Assembly: GCA_937893635.1 (NCBI GenBank)
Contig: CALBGF010000009.1
Span: forward strand, 1 to 36,953
Length of the DNA stretch: 36,953 bases
Source: an uncultured Mollicutes bacterium
GTDB taxonomy: Bacteria > Bacillota_I > Bacilli_A > RFN20 > CAG-826
Direction of reading: 5' to 3'
Shown here: piece by piece, positions 35,226-36,953 of the stretch
Layout of the letters: each line of letters opens with the position of its first letter
Position numbering within the stretch: the first letter of the stretch is position 1
Position numbers and translations under genes: made by a program
Notes under the pieces: generated by a model
Told to the model about the DNA's origin: nothing
The model's input: the letters and a program-made list of their open reading frames with translations, nothing else
The model's database searches: none

Positions 35226-36824
35226 ATGAAAAAAAGTTTAATTGGATTATTAAGTTTACTATTATTAACTTCTTGCAATAATTTAGCAAGTAGCAGTAAT
35301 TCGCATAATTTAACAAGTGATTTATCTAATAATAAGCGTGAAATATCTTGGTATAGAATGCCAGTTATAAGTTCATTTTTAAAAGAAAAATTTGTATTGA
35401 GTGACTTTGGATCTGTTACTATCCAAGAAATAGATGGAAGAACTTTTAATTATGAATTAGAAAAGAGTAATTATTCAGATTTTTCAAATGTTGATTATTT
35501 TTCTATGAATGAACAAACTATTACGGCAAATTATGAGGAGTTATCAATTGATTTTAAATTTACTTTAAAAGAAAAAGAAGTCAATTTATCATCAGTTGAA
35601 TTAGTAAAAGCGATGGGAGTTGGCTATAATTTAGGCGACACATTTGAAAGTGATATTGGAAATTATTTTACTAATGCTAACCCAACTTACGCTAAAGCTA
35701 TATATGATGAGTTAGGATATAGTGATATAGATGGTAAGCCTGATGAATTATTTTGTGAAGTAAGGCAACATTATACACCATATCGCGGAAAAACAACGCA
35801 AAACACTATTCGCGCTATATATGATAAAGGATTTAGATCTATACGTATTCCTGTTGCTTGGTCAAATCATATGGAAAATGGAAATATATCTACGAGATGG
35901 ATGAGTAGAATTAAAGAAGTTGTAGATTATTGTTTTAAATATAAAGATTTATATGTAATATTAACACTTATGGAGCCACCTTCTTTTAGTGGCTATTGGC
36001 TAGATAATGAGCATAAAGAAACAACAGAAGCACTTGTAAAAAATGTTTGGACACAAGTTAGTAAAGAATTTGCAAGATATGATTATCATTTAATTTTTGA
36101 AAATCTTAACGAACCTCTACACTATAAATATCAATGGCAAATGAGTAGTGTTATGGAAACAAATCCGGAAGCATATAAAGAAGCAAACGAAAATCTTATG
36201 TATTTTAATCAATTATTTGTAGATACAGTTCGTAAATCAAAAGAAACAAATAATAAAAATAGGTTTTTGACAGTAAATACATATGGAAATATGGCATATT
36301 TAGCTTATGAAGAAAAGGTTAATAAAATATCCAGATTTTCTTTTCCTTTAGATAACGCTACCGATAAATTATTATTTAATGTTCATGGATATAATCCATA
36401 TAATTATGTATATGGTAAATCAGATAATTGGAGTTCAACTAATAATAGTGATACTTCAGGAATTGTTGGCTTATTTAATAATTTAAAAAGTAATTTTGTA
36501 GATAAAGGAATTGGAGTAATTGTTACTGAATGGGGATCTGTTCATGATGCAAAAGATAGTAAAGAACGAGAAGATACACGCAAAGATTATTATTCTTATT
36601 TTATGAAGCAAGCTACAATAAATGATATTGGAGTCATGATGTGGGATAATACGGCGATAAAAGATAGTTGGAAAGAAGGATTTGGCTTTTTAAACCGTCA
36701 TAAAGCAGCGGGCATTTATGATGATATGAAAAATATATCTAATACAAATTATGATAATGAAACGCTTTGGTTTTACGAAGATATTTTAGATGCTATGTTT
36801 AATAGTTATCTAGAAAATAAATAG
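35226..36824 (+). CDS. GH5 endo-beta-glucanase lipoprotein B
   Basis: A 532-residue lipoprotein paralogous to the enzyme at 30215. Lipobox LTSC (about 14-17) is followed by only a short Ser/Asn linker, an Ig-like domain (about 38-120, aligning with gene A's WEEEPIISS region as WYRMPVISS) and the GH5 barrel (about 130-525). Motifs: GYNLGDTF (gene A has GWNLGNSF), IRIPVAW, acid/base E296 in ENLNEP, nucleophile E435 in VTEWGS, then MMWDNT. Both catalytic Glu are kept; the Trp-to-Tyr and Asn-to-Asp changes at the barrel entrance suggest altered substrate binding. GAAAGGA precedes the ATG. A strong terminator stands just upstream. Confidence 0.87.
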   Translation: MKKSLIGLLSLLLLTSCNNLASSSNSHNLTSDLSNNKREISWYRMPVISSFLKEKFVLSDFGSVTIQEIDGRTFNYELEKSNYSDFSNVDYFSMNEQTITANYEELSIDFKFTLKEKEVNLSSVELVKAMGVGYNLGDTFESDIGNYFTNANPTYAKAIYDELGYSDIDGKPDELFCEVRQHYTPYRGKTTQNTIRAIYDKGFRSIRIPVAWSNHMENGNISTRWMSRIKEVVDYCFKYKDLYVILTLMEPPSFSGYWLDNEHKETTEALVKNVWTQVSKEFARYDYHLIFENLNEPLHYKYQWQMSSVMETNPEAYKEANENLMYFNQLFVDTVRKSKETNNKNRFLTVNTYGNMAYLAYEEKVNKISRFSFPLDNATDKLLFNVHGYNPYNYVYGKSDNWSSTNNSDTSGIVGLFNNLKSNFVDKGIGVIVTEWGSVHDAKDSKEREDTRKDYYSYFMKQATINDIGVMMWDNTAIKDSWKEGFGFLNRHKAAGIYDDMKNISNTNYDNETLWFYEDILDAMFNSYLENK

Positions 36825-36877
36825 TTTATTTATAAATTTTTCTATTCAAATGCATATACATATAATAGGTGATTTAT

Positions 36878-36953
36878 ATGAATAGAGAAATTATTGCAAA
36901 AACTTTAGTGGGTAAAGGAAAACTTGCTATCCAAGAAAAACAAGTCATAAAAT
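36878..36953 (+). CDS. Start of a CotE-like spore-coat protein (3' end outside window)
   Basis: Only 25 residues are visible, beginning MNREIIAKTLVGKGK. This resembles the start of Bacillus CotE, the outer-coat morphogenetic protein (which I recall as beginning with a REIITKAVVAKG segment), and the position of the match at the N-terminus is right. AGGTGA (36867-36872) lies 5 bases before the ATG. It is unrelated to glycan use and probably marks the edge of the locus. With so few residues the assignment is tentative. Confidence 0.5.
   Translation, partial: MNREIIAKTLVGKGKLAIQEKQVIK

Noticed and set aside
36859..36867. Sigma-K/sigma-E -10 element (CATATAATA) for the CotE-like gene
   Set aside because: It matches the sporulation consensus, but transcription from it would start after the ribosome site at 36867-36872, leaving the gene without one. 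No convincing -35 is present.
1..36953. CRISPR arrays, tRNA or rRNA genes, insertion sequences, phage genes
   Set aside because: No regularly spaced repeats, tRNA-like or rRNA-like segments, or transposase or integrase motifs were seen in the intergenic spaces, which are all under about 200 bases.

Overview
Organism. The window is AT-rich, low-GC Bacillota DNA. Tryptophan is always TGG, so the standard bacterial code applies, but TGA is almost absent as a stop: of 24 readable gene ends I count 17 TAA, 6 TAG and 1 TGA. Strong AGGAGG-type ribosome sites, cre-like catabolite sites, an RpiR regulator, LplB/YtcP-type ABC importers and a final partial gene resembling the spore-coat protein CotE all suggest an uncultured, probably gut-associated Bacilli lineage near the Erysipelotrichia/Mollicutes branch. 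That placement is inference.

Layout. (1) 1-319: the 3' end of a galactokinase gene and its terminator. (2) 437-7197: an operon with a GH13 alpha-glucosidase-like enzyme, a GH1 beta-glucosidase, a DUF624/YesL membrane protein, a Gfo/Idh/MocA oxidoreductase and a GH36 alpha-galactosidase. (3) 7194-8021, minus strand: a NodB-type deacetylase lipoprotein, convergent with operon 2 and divergent from operon 4. (4) 8199-21253: a long operon with two ABC permeases, the binding lipoprotein, a disrupted GH42-like gene, a two-domain mannose-6-phosphate isomerase, a 1428-residue surface clan-A glycosidase with SLH-like repeats, an RpiR regulator and a cytoplasmic NodB-like protein. (5) 21402-22808: a membrane-anchored protein with two beta-sandwich modules. 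(6) 23004-31906: an operon with an ABC ATPase, an arabinose/fucose-type isomerase, a ROK kinase, a GH94 cellobiose phosphorylase, a second ABC ATPase and a GH5 lipoprotein. (7) 32026-36824: a large multi-module surface protein, a terminator, then a second GH5 lipoprotein. (8) 36878-end: start of a CotE-like gene.

How it works together. This looks like a Gram-positive polysaccharide-utilization locus. GH5 lipoproteins and the SLH-bearing clan-A glycosidase would cut a beta-linked plant polysaccharide at the surface, helped by membrane-anchored binding proteins. The ABC importer would take up oligosaccharides. GH94 (phosphorolysis), GH1, GH36, GH13 and possibly GH42 would finish them inside. 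The ROK kinase, PMI and isomerase, with galactokinase next door, would feed the sugars into central metabolism. Beta-glucan or galactosylated gluco(manno/xylo)glucan fits the enzyme mix. I see no dedicated mannanase or xylosidase, so the exact polymer stays open.

Regulation. The most striking signal is a perfect 13-bp palindrome, GAAAATTATTTTC, at 8082, 21297, 22864 and 31929, with a weaker copy at 335. In the four perfect cases its centre lies 59-60 bp upstream of the first base of a plausible -10 box, about -71 from the start of transcription. This is the geometry of an activator site and ties the transcription units into one regulon. The resident RpiR protein is the obvious candidate regulator.
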